The translations under genes and the position numbers were made by a program. From Mastigias papua (lineage: Eukaryota > Cnidaria > Scyphozoa > Rhizostomeae > Mastigiidae): DNA of 64,000 bases. The notes under the pieces are model-generated. The model had not been told where the DNA came from. It did not search any database and was given only the letters and a program-made list of their open reading frames with translations. Positions 50,809 through 63,596 of the stretch are shown here, in pieces (the stretch's first letter is position 1; every line of letters starts with the position of its first letter). Location: contig OZ025284.1 of the NCBI GenBank assembly GCA_964019165.1, positions 2,263,521 to 2,327,520 of the forward strand, written 5' to 3'.

Positions 50809-53426
50809 TTCAGTCATTCATATATGGTATGATACAACTATTTATTGTACGATGAGAAAAACTTTCAGCTGTTGTGCATAAGAACCTTAGCCTATCAGGC
50901 ATAGGTCCATGAGATGTTTCATTAATTGGTTAGTTCACGTATTGCGACTGTTTTTCTGGCAAATGATAAGTTATTTGTTCTTATCTGTTTATGTAATTTC
51001 CGCGGCTCAGTGGTCTACTGCAACCACAGGAAATTCTGTGAAGATGATGAAATGTCACCATAATACCAAAGAATTGTTTATAGATATTACATGATGAGAT
51101 TAAAGTTTATTGGGGAAACCTACTAGAGCTAAATTTTTGCTAATAATCTCGATTATTCGATGCAGGCGTGCAAAACCAGAACGTTAGAAGTATTAATTCT
51201 TGCAGTTTTCATAAAGTAGGCTTCAGGACTTGTAAATTAAAGCTACAAGTGTATACAAATACAGAATGGGTTGTACTTGAACTGAACTAGTTGTAATAAT
51301 AACTCTCAGATGTGAAATTTGAAGGGGAAAATCCAGAGCATTAATGTTACATGTGCGCGTGCGTGCAGTGTGCTCGGGCAGAGTTTAAAACCATATAAAT
51401 GAAGGTCTAAGAACCTACACGAATTCAGGAGGAGTTGCACCTTCCCTGCAGCAAATAGAATAGTGATTCTCAGATCTGAAACCTGAAAAGCTTTGAAATA
51501 GCTAGCCTCCCGTTCTCCTTGGCGCACCTGTAGGTGTTTTTAACCTTTTTGAATGATAGGTAACGCCATTGTTAATAATTTCGTTTGAGTTTATCTAGTT
51601 ATACCTGCCATGTAGGATACCTAACGTTTGCACCTGTAGTTGTGCCATGGGCGTTTAGTTTGTCAACGTTTGACAGCTTGTGTTTGAATTTGGTCGCTAG
51701 AGTTGTCTATTTAGTAGCTTTATCCATTCAATAGTTATACGATTTATAGTCGATAAAAACCAGGCCGCTTAGGAAGCCTCGTTTTATCTTATAGTTAACG
51801 CCCCACTTAAGAATAGTAAAAGAAATCAACTTTCATTTTCATATAGAGCCGCTGGTAGACCTATGGTCGTTTTGCCTTGTCGAGTTTTTCATTCAAGTTG
51901 GAATTGATATGTGTGGTATATGAGACTTTGAGCATAATTGACTTCTATAATGTCACGTAAGAAAGCTAGTGGAGCTGTAGTCTTTATAATTAGGTTGTTA
52001 TCAACCGGAATTATATAGGGGATTTATTTTCACCAACTTTATCCATGACAAATTACATGGCGACTGTAATGCTTTGCATTTTGAACAATCAGGTCCCTCT
52101 TTTTCTCTCCTTTAACTCCTACAGTTATGGCTTCTCTTCGGAGAATAAAGTTACCCGCACAATGAAAAGTGGCAACTTTACTACGTAGTTATGGTTGGTT
52201 GTTTTTGTCAAACGAAAAAGAATGGGAGTAGAGCAAGAGATGTACTATTACACACTTATGTGCATCTGAAGTAATGTTAATAGTGAAAGCTCGCCAAAGA
52301 TTTATTAGAAATCAGTAATATGTTATATAAATTCTTTTGGCGATAAGAACAGTTATTTACTTCCTACAAGATAGCTAGTTCATTATAAGTCGCAAATCTT
52401 GCACTATAGCGTGATAATTTTTCATTAATCTTTTTCTGCGTGTTTGATTAGTATGCGCTCAGTTTTTTGTATGAAACTATGCCCCGAACCTAGAAAGTTC
52501 TTTGTAACTTTGTTATGGAAAAGTGAACAAAGAGTTACAATATTTAGATGTGTTGTACACTATTTGAAGTGATCAAATACGACAAATGGGATCTTCAGCA
52601 AAAATTGAACATTAAATATTGTTATTTTGAAGCCGTTTAGATTTTACACTGCAGACCCCTTTTATATGTTGGAATTATTAAAGGATCTTCTAGAGCTTGT
52701 ATTGCTCGACGCCTGTCAGAGGGGCAAGTTTCCTATCAAAAATGAGTGTGTTGAGAGTGTGTTGTGAGTTAGAATATTAGCAGGGTTAACTTCGAAGTCC
52801 CCGTTCTAAGGTACGTTTTGACTCGGCGGTTAATAGAACTTACATTTAGTGGGTAATCTAGTTGTTTATTAGGCATTGGGCAGTCAGTAAGCCGGCATAT
52901 ATGATAGAGTAGTAGTTTAGGATTACAGATATATTAGGAAAACATGACATTCAAGCCAAATTTGTATTATTTAAGAATAAAACACAACTACAGAACCATT
53001 ATTATAATTAATAGAACATTGTATAAATAATAATTAGTGTTATGTTTCGTTGAATGATGATACTGGTAGTGATAGTAAAGGAGTAAAAAATTTACCGATA
53101 ATTTGTGGATTTTTTTGGTTCTCTGATGGGCTGGTCGCAGAAATGTTTATTGGTGAATCCTCGCCAAACTGTTCTACTCTGTCCCTACCATGCAAACTTT
53201 TTGAAAATTCGAAATGAGGTAGATACTTGAACATATTATGTGAAGAGAAATGACAAATTGGAATGTTTTAAAAAGACAAACTATTGCAGCAAAGATTATT
53301 TAATTTTTAAAGTACATGTCTCGATGTTATACTTCAGGGTGAGTTTAGGTAAATTTCTCGCACATCATTAGGTATTCCAGGAAATAATATGTTGCTTGTG
53401 GCACTGAATCATCTACACCAGCTAGA

Positions 53427-53795
53427 CACGAGCCATTTTGAAGTTCCTTATTTTCGGACCTCTAATTATCAGATTGTAGTACTAAAAGTTCCTTAATAGT
53501 TTCTTAAATTTTACCCCACATTTACTGCCATACAAATGGTACAGACACAAGTAAAACATTAAAATTCTGAATTTTGCCTTTAATTTTGGCTATAACCTAA
53601 GACCAATGAAACATGAAACACGTGACACAAGCATACCAAGCAACCTAATTCTTGATTGTTTGCTAGTATAAAAATTTTTCAATTTGAAAAATTCCTTGAG
53701 CAATCTTCCTTTGGAAATATAAGTTCTCTAAATATTTCGTCATTCTACATGTAGGTTCCTTATAAAGTGGTTCCTTATAATAAAAGTGTGTGATG
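53427..53795. mobile_element. Inverted-repeat element, AAGTTCCTTA subtype
   Basis: Left arm ACACGAGCCATTTTGAAGTT; the right end AATAAAAGTGTGT preceded by two GTTCCTTATAA blocks. Same layout as the element at 47411 with C in place of T in the arm motif. Non-coding. Confidence 0.45.
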
Positions 53796-54341
53796 CAATA
53801 AAAAGACAGATTTGTACAAAGCTATCGGAAAATAGGGATCTATCCGAAAATGTCGATATCATGGTTTGTGTATTTGAATCTTTTTCGAAGTTCCTTTAAG
53901 TTTAAATGTAGGCCTCTCACTTTCACAAGGAAGAAGGCTCGTGAAATATCAACTACTTGCGCCCCCTAGAATTTGATGAGTGCTTATTTGAAAGTGAGTG
54001 GATTGGCAATTGAACTGCCTTGGGCAAAAGTGATCTTACGAACACTGCTCCACAAACCCTCTTTGGTTACTTGGGAGAAATTTTCACCTCCAGAAAGAAA
54101 TTTAAATGTTTATATGGAAATAAAATTGGAAAGAAAACGTGAGGCAGTTTTTGAGAAAAGAAAGGAAATAAGGAAGAATTTTCAAAAATCTGATAAGTCC
54201 AAACTGGTTTGAAAACACAAGAATTTCCTATACCATTGACACTCGTCGTTTTCGACACTAAATCTAACAAGAGAAATCTTATATCTCTTCTGGTATCAAA
54301 ATCGAGCCGCTGCTAATAAAAATAACATTGTCGATTTTCAA

Positions 54342-54673
54342 TACACATTGTGTTTTATAAGAAAAAAGTTTAGCTCAAAAAGTCAATGTCTTAAGAAAAC
54401 GTTAAGAAAATCACGAGGCTCGAGTTCCAAATTTCACTTTTATGTGCCAGAAATCGATGTTAGCTCATTCTTTGCAAGCTCCTTTACAGAGATCGAGACT
54501 TTTCTTTGATATTCTTGGTTAACGAAGATCAAGCTTTTGTATAGCAAATAATGGCAACCTCTTTTAGCCAGTTTACTCCAATAAAAGTTAAGAAAATCTC
54601 AGCCTCACGAAGAGTTAAAAAAATTCAGGCTCAGACGAACAAGTGGTTTTCGTATAAAAAAATGCGTGTGTCC
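54342..54673. mobile_element. Inverted-repeat element, TTAAGAAAA subtype
   Basis: Left ACACATTGTGTTTTATAAGA with GTTAAGAAAATCACGAGGCTC; right GTTAAGAAAATCTCAGCCTC and TTTTCGTATAAAAAAATGCG then TGTGT. The inverted arms match each other and the family plan. A 135-codon frame that begins at 54551 runs through the right arm and is probably not a gene. Confidence 0.55.
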
Positions 54674-55107
54674 ACTGAACCTGCGTTTGACTTCCGCTGC
54701 GCACAAGTTCCCCTCAATCCTCCCCACACACACCGACTGTACATGGAAGAGAAAGAAGGAAATTTCTACTTTAGGGGAGGAAACTTCAGCAGAAAGAAGG
54801 GGGAAAAGGAAATCCTGTTTTGGAAATTAGACTCACTGCCCTTCGGACCCATTATATTGGTTTTTATACGGGACTACGCTCAAAACACAGTTGTTCAAGT
54901 TCTTTATAACAGGATATTGCAGCCAGAGAGTGTAAGTTTCGACGGAACTCTTCTATGAATGCAAATTGCTTCGTAATTCTAGATTATTTGCAGAGATAAG
55001 GACATTTGAAACTGAAAAGTTTCTTATAGACTTTATACTAGTCAAAGCTCACTTACATTGTTGGCTTTTTACATGTAGGTTCGTTATAGTTTGGTTCATT
55101 TCTAGCA

Positions 55108-55389
55108 TCGTTTTTAACCTTAACCCCACATAGCATGGGGACTGAAAGAACAGTCTCTCATTACAACAATATCAAGACCTCAAACAGAGCTTCACTTAGC
55201 CAACAGTCAATAAACAGCATTATGCACATCTCCTTAAATGGTAAAGGAACAGCCTTTTATGATCCAAGAAATGCAGTTGCTGAATTTTTGAAGCAAAAAG
55301 AGAAGCGTGACAGACAGCCTGACCAAGAAATATATCAGACTAGAAGTTTTATTAAAAAGTTTTTTCAAAAAGACAATGGTTGTTTATAA
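55108..55389 (+). pseudogene. hAT-type transposase C-terminal relic
   Basis: The frame FLTLTPHSMGTERTVSHYNN continues to SINSIMHISLNGKGTAFYDP and RNAVAEFLKQKEKRD. This pattern (MGTER.VSHYN.IK...R.SL....N..M.I..N...FDPR.AV..F) is that of the C-terminal dimerisation end of a hAT-superfamily transposase, as found in zinc-finger/hAT-derived proteins of animals. Only about 90 codons remain. No catalytic region lies upstream, where an unrelated inverted-repeat element sits instead. It is a decayed 3' fragment. Confidence 0.6.
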
Positions 55390-57467
55390 TTGCTATTAGT
55401 AACTTTTTCAAAAGTGTGGACCTCAATTTGAACACTTAAAATGGTTTTGCATGTTAAAATTTCTGTTATGTCATATACATTTTATTCAAAGTTATTATAA
55501 CAATGGCGCTATTTTTTCTGTGTACTGGCTTGGGCCCCAAACTAAGATTTTCCCTAGTAGTTGGTTTTGCTTAAAAGAGGCTCTGCTTATAAGCAACGTA
55601 ATTACAGGCACAGTACCACGGTCTCGCAGATTAAATTTTCCTGAACAGAATAATGCAACAAAAATCAAAATAGAGAGAAAACAAACCTTTTGGGAGAAAT
55701 GTAGGGGGCTAAAGCCCTATCGGCCCGCAATCCATTAGGGAGGGCGTGCCAGATACAGTACGCTACGCGGCACTACGATTGAGCACCTAGTACATTAGTA
55801 TGAAAAATGGCGTACTATGTAGAAGTCGTTTCTGCACGATATTCTACTTACTCTACCGTGAGTAAATATTTCATAGTAACCTAAGATTCATGGCGCTGAT
55901 CTTTCCCAAACTGGTAAAGTTTTCCAAAGAGTTACAATCGAAGGATGGGCTTAGCAGACCCAGTTTGTAGAGGGGATGAAAACAGATTCTATCGAAAGAG
56001 TATAACTAAGTGCCAAAGCTTGTATCCAGGCACTTTATCTTTATCACAGAGGTAGCTGGTGGACAATAAATAAAGCCACGTCGTCTTTGCAAATTGCAAC
56101 TCTGCCCAATAAATCATTCATTATCCCTCGTGTTCTAGCGTAAATATCTTGAAGCTGCCAGTTATAGTTCATAAAAACCAAACATGGAAGTAATGTGAAA
56201 GGTAAAAACTTTTGGCAGATTATTTTGCATTTTAGCGGTGTAACTAGTTTTGGATATAAAACATGACAGAAGGCCTACTGGAAAGTTCGACTTTTATACC
56301 AGTTAACTAACGTATAATATCGAAAATACTAACAGAAAACTCACCGTACGGCAGTAGTGAGAAAACCTTCAAGGCGGCCAACTTTCAAAATGAACAGACT
56401 TTCAAAATGTCGTCGAGTGCAAAGTTGGTAGACACTGCATGTTTATTTCTCCAGGTAGCTCTCGTGGCTCAAACTATCTGGCTCCTCACGTGGAGCACTA
56501 TTTACAACGAAGTTACCATGTACATTTCACATTAGTGTCCAGATCTCTAAAGTCTACGCTGACATTATGGGAATAACATTATGGGTAAAACATTAAGGGT
56601 AAGTAATTTTAGAGAGAATTGTGCAAAACTTGAAGCAGTAACAGAAGAGTAGATAGCCTACCAGCAAATAGGCAGCCTTAACCTCTTAGCTATGTAAGTT
56701 GCTATGGAGGAAATTTGGCGCTCTGAAAAATTGCTCACATTTTTTTCGTAACGTGTTTAACTTTCAGGTCGTTTTAATTTCAATTATTAAAGTTTGAACT
56801 GCATACAAGTCTTTCGTAAGCATCACCTGGAAACTACAACAACAGGTTACGTAAAATAATTGTGAAGTAGTGCAAAATATTGCATCAGATGAAGTTTGAA
56901 AGAAATTGTTACAAAAATTGGCCTAGCCCTGGTATTTAAGACTGAGGTATTGTTGGTGGTGTATCACAGACAGAGCCCATGCAATGACGTACCGAATGAC
57001 TCTTGAGTTGAGTGAGGGTATATCAAAAGAAGTTTACCAAAAGATTTAAGAAGATTCCCTAACTACCAAAAATCAACGAACGGTATAACCCTTTCACCTA
57101 ACCGACGAACCAGAGGATTTCCGACGGTTCTCCGAAAAGTGAAGGAGCTTCACCCCCCCCCCCTCTTTCCACTTCGGCAAACCCCTGACCTCATACACCT
57201 TACGTAATACCTAGTCTATCGAAAACTGAAAAATGCACCAAGGCCGGCCTAGCCTACTTTCAAAACGACATTTAAAACTATGCCTTATATGGGGGTAAAG
57301 ATGGAGAAAACAGATTACTCCTTACTCTTGACACTGTTAAATCCCTATTGGCTGTTCTAGACAAGATGAACGAAGAAGATTTCTGTTGAATACTAAAGAG
57401 CTCGCAAAAGAGATTTCTACAGATTTGAAAGGATTAACAATATTTGAATTGGTTTATCCGTCTTTTT

Positions 57468-58058
57468 TCAGGTCACTTCAGCTAGGGGCCATTTCTTCAC
57501 TAGTACAACAAATATTCCTGACAACAGCCCAACAACCACTGTAAAACCAAAATCAACGTCGAATCGTATTTCGTAACTATCTTCCACGAAAAACAAATAG
57601 TAGTAACAGAGCATAACCAAAACCGGAACGAAAATGTCCCATACTGACAAAAGAAATCCATGTGCCCTAGATGCCTCATTCTTGTCAGCACAAAACAGCA
57701 CCTCGAGGAAATTTACCAAAGTAGGTGCTACATGTAGTGAAAAGTTTCCCAATTTAAAGACTTCGTCTCTTCCCTGACTTCCACAGGTAGTTACATATGT
57801 AATAACACAGGACATTGAGAAACTTATTGACAACAACGGTCTGGACAGGCCTGCGAGCTTTGAAGAATCAAATATCATTGATAATAACGCAAAGCTGAAA
57901 TACAGAAACTGTACAGCCAACAGCCAAACGCACAGATAATTCCTCACTGTAGTGTAAGACGACAATACGAAAAACCATATTCCGAACAAACAGCAACTGC
58001 AACAAAATGCCCTGAACGTTAACTTCAACAATACGATCGCTTCAGCTCTCATCATCAA
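57468..58058 (-). CDS. Intronless multi-pass membrane protein, possibly AIG1/ADTRP-like
   Basis: 196 codons with five to six hydrophobic helices: about 9-33, 41-63, 73-92, 105-122, 135-157 and 170-188. The plan resembles the FAR-17a/AIG1/ADTRP family of membrane hydrolases that cleave hydroxy-fatty-acid esters. A His in LGNFSLHVAPTLV (His109, with Pro112 and Glu119 after it) sits where that family has its essential His. The family's catalytic Thr would fall near NYLCVWLL, where a Cys (43) is found. This length is slightly below the usual 210-240 residues. The ATG at 58058 is followed by two more Met codons. If the Thr is really lost, the protein may be inactive or use another nucleophile. The match is by topology and a few residues only, and an unrelated membrane protein is possible. 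No neighbour suggests its role. Confidence 0.4.
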   Translation of the reverse strand: MMMRAEAIVLLKLTFRAFCCSCCLFGIWFFVLSSYTTVRNYLCVWLLAVQFLYFSFALLSMIFDSSKLAGLSRPLLSISFSMSCVITYVTTCGSQGRDEVFKLGNFSLHVAPTLVNFLEVLFCADKNEASRAHGFLLSVWDIFVPVLVMLCYYYLFFVEDSYEIRFDVDFGFTVVVGLLSGIFVVLVKKWPLAEVT

Positions 58059-58858
58059 ATCTTATCTTTGGAAGTGTTTCTCGTCGTTCAGTCCTGTCTT
58101 GAAGCTGCTAACTTCCTTTTCTTACACAAGATCTCGTAAAATCCTCCTCTATTTGCCAACACATCGTGTGGCTAGGCCTAATCTCAACTAAACAATGAAC
58201 AGTCTAACATAGTTCTACTGTAGGCCCAATGCAAACATTAGCATTCAGTGGTGATGATGTTTGCTGATGATGGCTCATGATTGAGTTGAAACGTCTGATT
58301 ATGTCTTAGGTCTTTTTTTACCGATTATGTCTTGTTAGGTCATAGCTACTGATTAGGTCTACAGATTATGTCGTATTTAGAAAGGAATTGTCGAAATTAC
58401 AATACATCTATAAAGACAATAAAATGTCTTTATTTGTTGTCGCGATGCTTGTACTGAATTAGCATTCAGTGTTATCACAGCTGTGGTGTTATCATTCGGT
58501 GATCATAATGTTAACTATTACTCCCAGTAATATTTCGTATGCGTTTTTTACACATTTTGTGCAAATTTCCTCGATGGTCGATGTATTTTATAGGCTACAC
58601 TCTCAAAGTTGAAACCGTTGTGGATTTTAAAAGAATAAGGGCAGTATTATAGAATGAGGGCAGAGATTTGGACACAAAGCACATTACGCATTCATGCGCT
58701 GAAAATAAAAACTCGCGCAAAATTGCACAAAAAGAATCCAAACATAACAGAAAAATTCAAAATATACTTTCTTCAATCGCAGACGTTTCGGATGACTCTT
58801 TGAGTCTTCTACAAAAGTTTAAAAAACTGGAAGTTTTTTCTTGAAATTTCAACATTAA

Positions 58859-59255
58859 TGCTAAGAACGAGGAAACTGACAAAGGAAGATAGCAAGAGGT
58901 TGGAAAGTGCAGGTATGTGGTTTTGGAGAAAAATGGGGAGAGTAAGTTGGTCTGATAGAATGAAAAATGAAGAGGTATTGCGACGGATAGGGGAGAAATG
59001 AATATTTATTGGGACCATCTATAGCAGACAGAGGAAGTTGCTCTGTCCCGTTATGAGACACCAGGGTCTACTAAAGGATGTAATCGAAGGAAGATTTATC
59101 AGCAAGAAAGGCAGAAGAGGGAAGAGGACAACGCTTTTCGATCACTGAAGGATGAATAGAATGGCAGAACAGAAACATATAGGGAGATCAAGCGCAGGGC
59201 TGAAGGTCGGGATGAATGGCGCGTGTGGCGCTGAACATGTCATACGACAGACAAC
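58859..59255 (+). pseudogene. LINE reverse-transcriptase C-terminal relic
   Basis: The frame reads MLRTRKLTKEDSKRLESAGM then WFWRKMGRVSWSDRMKNEEV and LRRIGEK, followed by a stop, then VMRHQGLLKDVIEGRF and KKGRRGKR, another stop, and after a frameshift [18 protein letters not shown]. This is the typical end of RTE- or CR1-related LINE polyproteins (RISW.DR..NEEVL.R.G, then GH.MR and EGK..GKRGRGR). Two stops and one shift show that it is dead. An AT-rich tail follows at once. Confidence 0.7.
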
Positions 59256-59258
59256 CAA

Positions 59259-59425
<167 letters not shown>

Positions 59426-59957
59426 AAACACACAGTAATCTAGCAAGATCGTTATGAAAAGTATCATTTCAAAAGTTGGAAGTAAGACAAAATGATACTT
59501 TATTCTTATCATATTATTTTGAGTTGTTCAATAATTTACGTCGACAGCAAAATTTTCAGCTCGGATAAGTAAGCATAATTCTAAACTTTCATAAAACTCT
59601 AATTATATTCTTATTTCAAGTATTCGGTCTGCCGGTACTTGATATGGTTTGCGACAGAATTGACGTTGCAGGTTGTACAAGAAAATTGTACGCAATTCTC
59701 ATGGGAGGAAAAACAGGTGAAGAACATCAGAAGACCATATTGTAAGGCACACTTACTCTAAAAGTCAACAACTTCCACGAATAGATCACGATGACGTATA
59801 AATCTCTGATGGTTCACTCATATTATGCATTACAACGCCCCCCCCCCCCAGTTGGCAATAAATGATTCAGCCACCATTAGCTTCTTGGCTAACCCCACTA
59901 GCGAAAAAAGCCATGAAAGCACCCCAAGCTAAGAAGGTTCTCCTGATGGCAGTAAGA

Positions 59958-62900
59958 CTACCTGGCAATAAGGCAAACATCCAACATGCAGAACTTTGAG
60001 CGACAAGTTGGACAAGGAGACAAGCTTGACATCCAGGACGAAGGTTCGTTTTGGTCTTGTCTGCTCGCGAACCATTTACCCATACAGTCGATACACCACA
60101 TAGGCCTACAATAACAATTATGACATTCATCTTGGCCAGACGAATCGCAGTTCTTTTGTAGCTTTATGTTTGCTGAGACCTGCATACAACCGATACATGG
60201 TTCCGGCTCCTAGAACAAAACCATTCTAATCACTATTCCGCACGTAAATGGGAAAAGTATAAGACAAAGAAATGGATGAATAAATATAAGGAACAATCGA
60301 ACAAAAAGGTGTGAATACAATAGAGATAAAAGAAGATAAAATTTGCCTAAGATAAAATTTCTAGACAAGCTAAAAGCAGAAAAGAAACTAAAAAGTGCAA
60401 TTATATGCAATAAGGAGGGGAAAAGATTCATTGAAACAAATATAATATAGCTTTGAAAATTGACGCAACAAAATGGAATTTCTTATGTTGACTTATTCAA
60501 AGAAAATAAAATTGGAAACAAACTGTCACACTTAGGCGGGATACAACACAAGATTCCAGCACACAATCATTAAGAAAAGTCTTTTGGAAGTGGTGCATAC
60601 AAATATTTCAGTTTTGAATTTGCCATAGATGATTTGGGAGACATGTAAGAATCAAATTCTGAGGAAGAGCTTCAAATGCAGTTTTGCTGGAGAAAACGAC
60701 TCAAAAATTAAATATGTTACTTGCAACATCTGCTGCAAGGTCCATCTAGGAACAGCATTGCACCTAGCATGACATAATTACACAGACATTAGCTTGCAGA
60801 ACTTTGATCATCTCAGTACTTGAAAAGATGTATTGGATCAGGTCATCCCTGAAATCACAGACACCCCTGGATGAAAGCTATAAGGGAGTTGTCAGTATAG
60901 ATGAGAGCAGCAACTTACTGGCACATCCACATCCAGGACAACTCTCTGGTTCAATTTCACTTGCTCCTTGAATGCATCAAGAAACTTGTCACTGAGGGAC
61001 TGATGTATGACAATATTCCTTGCATTTCGTATTGGTGCTTGCAATCGATCCTTAAGTTCACCATAATCAGCAGAATTCAGTCGTAACATGAATGACTTAA
61101 CAGCTGGGTTGATGCTATGAACAATTATGGAGAGGTATTGGGAAGGTTGGCTTGTCTCATATGAAAATGCAAAATGATCAGTAGCTGAAATGAGAGAGGA
61201 GAATTGATAAAATAAAGCAAAAGGTTTCAAAATGGCATGCAAATAAACTTCTGCTTCACAATCACAGTGCATTCTTCTTTTTCATTCCACCAGATATTCC
61301 TGCAAGCATTTTCCAAATGCAAAAGGTTCACACAACAATGATGTGGCAGAGTTAAACAGCCTCTCTGAGTAATCTGGAGGTTTATTGACAATTTGTTTCA
61401 AATCTAAAAATTGCATTAATATTATCATTGCTAATTGATTAACAAAGCTGGCACTAAAATTACTTGCCAAAATCAAAGCATGAAGCTAATTTTTCAATTG
61501 TTCTCCATCATACATATCCAATGGGACAGCCTTTACAGCCCCCTTATAGCAATCAAAGATGCACAAATATCTGTTGCTGAAAAATCTTATGAGACTATTC
61601 CATTCCTTTCATTTATTTAAAATCATTTCCTCAGAACATAGCAGTGATGGCACTAGCTACAAAAAGTGAGGGAGGCAAGGGTCAAAAGGTACAGAAACTT
61701 TGAACATGCTTTTTCTGGCCACACCCTGTGCATTCACTTGAAAGTTAAGTACGTAAGTCAGTTAAACAGACTTTCATTCCTAGCCATCACTGTCTGATAA
61801 AAGCCATTAACATAGCTGCACATGAAAATTCTCTTATAACCATGAGGAAAATGCAACCCTCAGGATTTTCCTATTAACTCTGCAGGAATCAAAATTACCA
61901 TCTTTAGCAAAAAGAGGGTGACTAATCCCTCCATTCCCCCAGGTGGAACATACAAACTCTGCTTAATGTTACTCAGGTCAACAGTTCTTTTCATGGTGTT
62001 GTACAGATTTGTGTTAATGGGCATATGTCTATTGTACTTAATAGCATGCCTAATTTTAGTTTTTAATGATACTTAATATGTGCAGTGATAACATGGCTTT
62101 GTGCAATGATAAATAGTGTGATAAACAGTGAAACTTTGCACTGATAGAACCATGGTAACTCCTTGAAAATGTATTCATATGCCATTTGAAACAAAAGTTC
62201 CTTTGATTAAGATATCAAGTTGACTATCAATAACAATCACTAACAAATGCTCACTCAGAAAAATTCAAGCAGAAATAAAGGGTGTGGTCACAAAATGTTT
62301 TTTATCAAACACTCTCAAATTTCAGCAAAATGTGCAATGCCAAATTTTCATTATAATTAGGTATACCTTACTGGTAAAACATCACTTGCATCAAGAAAAA
62401 TATAGCAAGAACATTACAATCCCTTCATATAAAAAACAAAAAGAAACAGGGGGGGCAAGGAAAACCAACTCTGAAATAGAAACAAAGCTATGGTCTACTG
62501 CCAAATAGGTGTGACACCTAACCTACTGATTAACTGAATGGGCATTTTGTTTCATATTTCCATTGATTTGGCATTTATGACATGTTTTACAATACTATAT
62601 ATAACAACTGTTACATCAACATATCTCCTCATTGATTAATCTAACCACATATTTCAGATTTCCTTTTGCTAACTCAAAGAATGTGGCAACTATAGTAGAT
62701 GTGCAGTTACATAAAACTCCTATGGAAGTTTAAATTTTGCTCAAATAACCAGGGGTTTGAATCACTGAGATTGAACTAAAATTGGCCTATTTCACAGAGT
62801 AAGGCATAAATAATGAAGACTAAGTATTTTAAACTAACAAGGTGGTTTTCTCTTTGCACTTAAGAAGTACACAACCCAGTGTTACAATTTTTCGAAAAAT

Positions 62901-63596
62901 CATGTTTGAAAAACACATTTGTTCCATTAAAAGTACCAGAAAAGCTATAAATTTAGGTTAAAATAAGGGAACAAGAACCATTTAAAAATTAACTTACAAT
63001 AGAAACTGTCAAATGGCCAAGCTTTTACAAGAGGTTATTAGCAAAGATTGATTTTTAATAAGAAAATGCAATGTCTGGCTTCTCAGTTTCCTGACTGTAT
63101 CTTCTATGTCAAGCAGGATTTTTGAGAATTTTGAATAAACTGAAAAGGGCTTTTAGCCCAGGGGAGGAAACTGTAACTTCAAACCAAAGAAATTCAGAAT
63201 AAATGCAGGTTCCAATAACCGAGAGAAATTATAAGGGTTTGATAAGGAAAAACCAAGAGAAATAAAAAAATTACTTTGAATGAACTGAAACTTCCCACAA
63301 CCAAAGATTTCAATAAGCAGGAGTCTACTATAATGACATTCAAGAAAAACATATGAAGAAAGGTGATAGAAATGGCAATATCATAAGAGTAAACATTCAT
63401 ACTTACACGCAATTGATAAATGTGAATCAGTCTGCTGTGAAATATGAACAGTATATGTTGTGCATTTCAGTATCCAAGAGTCAGTCACATACACACTTGA
63501 CCCACTTGAAACAGCACAAAACTTTTCAATTCGTCGAAATTCAATGTTTATTTGTGCTGCCACAGACTGCCAAGTGCCACCATGACTAGCTAAAAC
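59958..63596 (-). CDS. TMEM129: TMEM129, ER membrane E3 ubiquitin ligase (last three exons; 5' part missing)
   Basis: Exons on the minus strand: 63407..63596, 60919..61184, 59958..60209; phases 1 and 0, with clean GT...AG borders. The first gives GGTWQSVAAQINIEFRRIEK and VTDSWILKCTTYTVH. The second gives SINPAVKSFMLRLNSADYGE and ARNIVIHQSLSDKFLDAF. The third is the atypical RING: CIGCM, CHNCYCRPMWCIDCMGKWFA, CPTCRSKFCMLDVC. These match TMEM129 along its whole C-terminal half, and the Cys pattern for zinc binding is complete. In vertebrates the protein works in ER-associated degradation with Derlin-1. The N-terminal membrane-spanning exons are expected to the right of 63596; I could not find them before position 64000. 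A GTAAGT donor choice (T|GTAAGT) at 63407 sets the phase. Confidence 0.94.

Larger units (their letters stand above)
50809..57467. other. Intergenic stretch with transposon remnants
   Basis: Begins with the 3' UTR of the DOK-like gene; an AATAAA at 52144 is one possible poly(A) signal but is far away. No intact gene is recognised. Elements at 53427, 54342 and 55108 are listed separately. A C run sits at about 57148. The remaining sequence shows no feature I can support. Confidence 0.5.

Noticed and set aside
54551..54958. A 135-codon plus-strand frame
   Set aside because: Its first third is the right arm of an inverted-repeat element and the rest matches no family; judged a chance frame.
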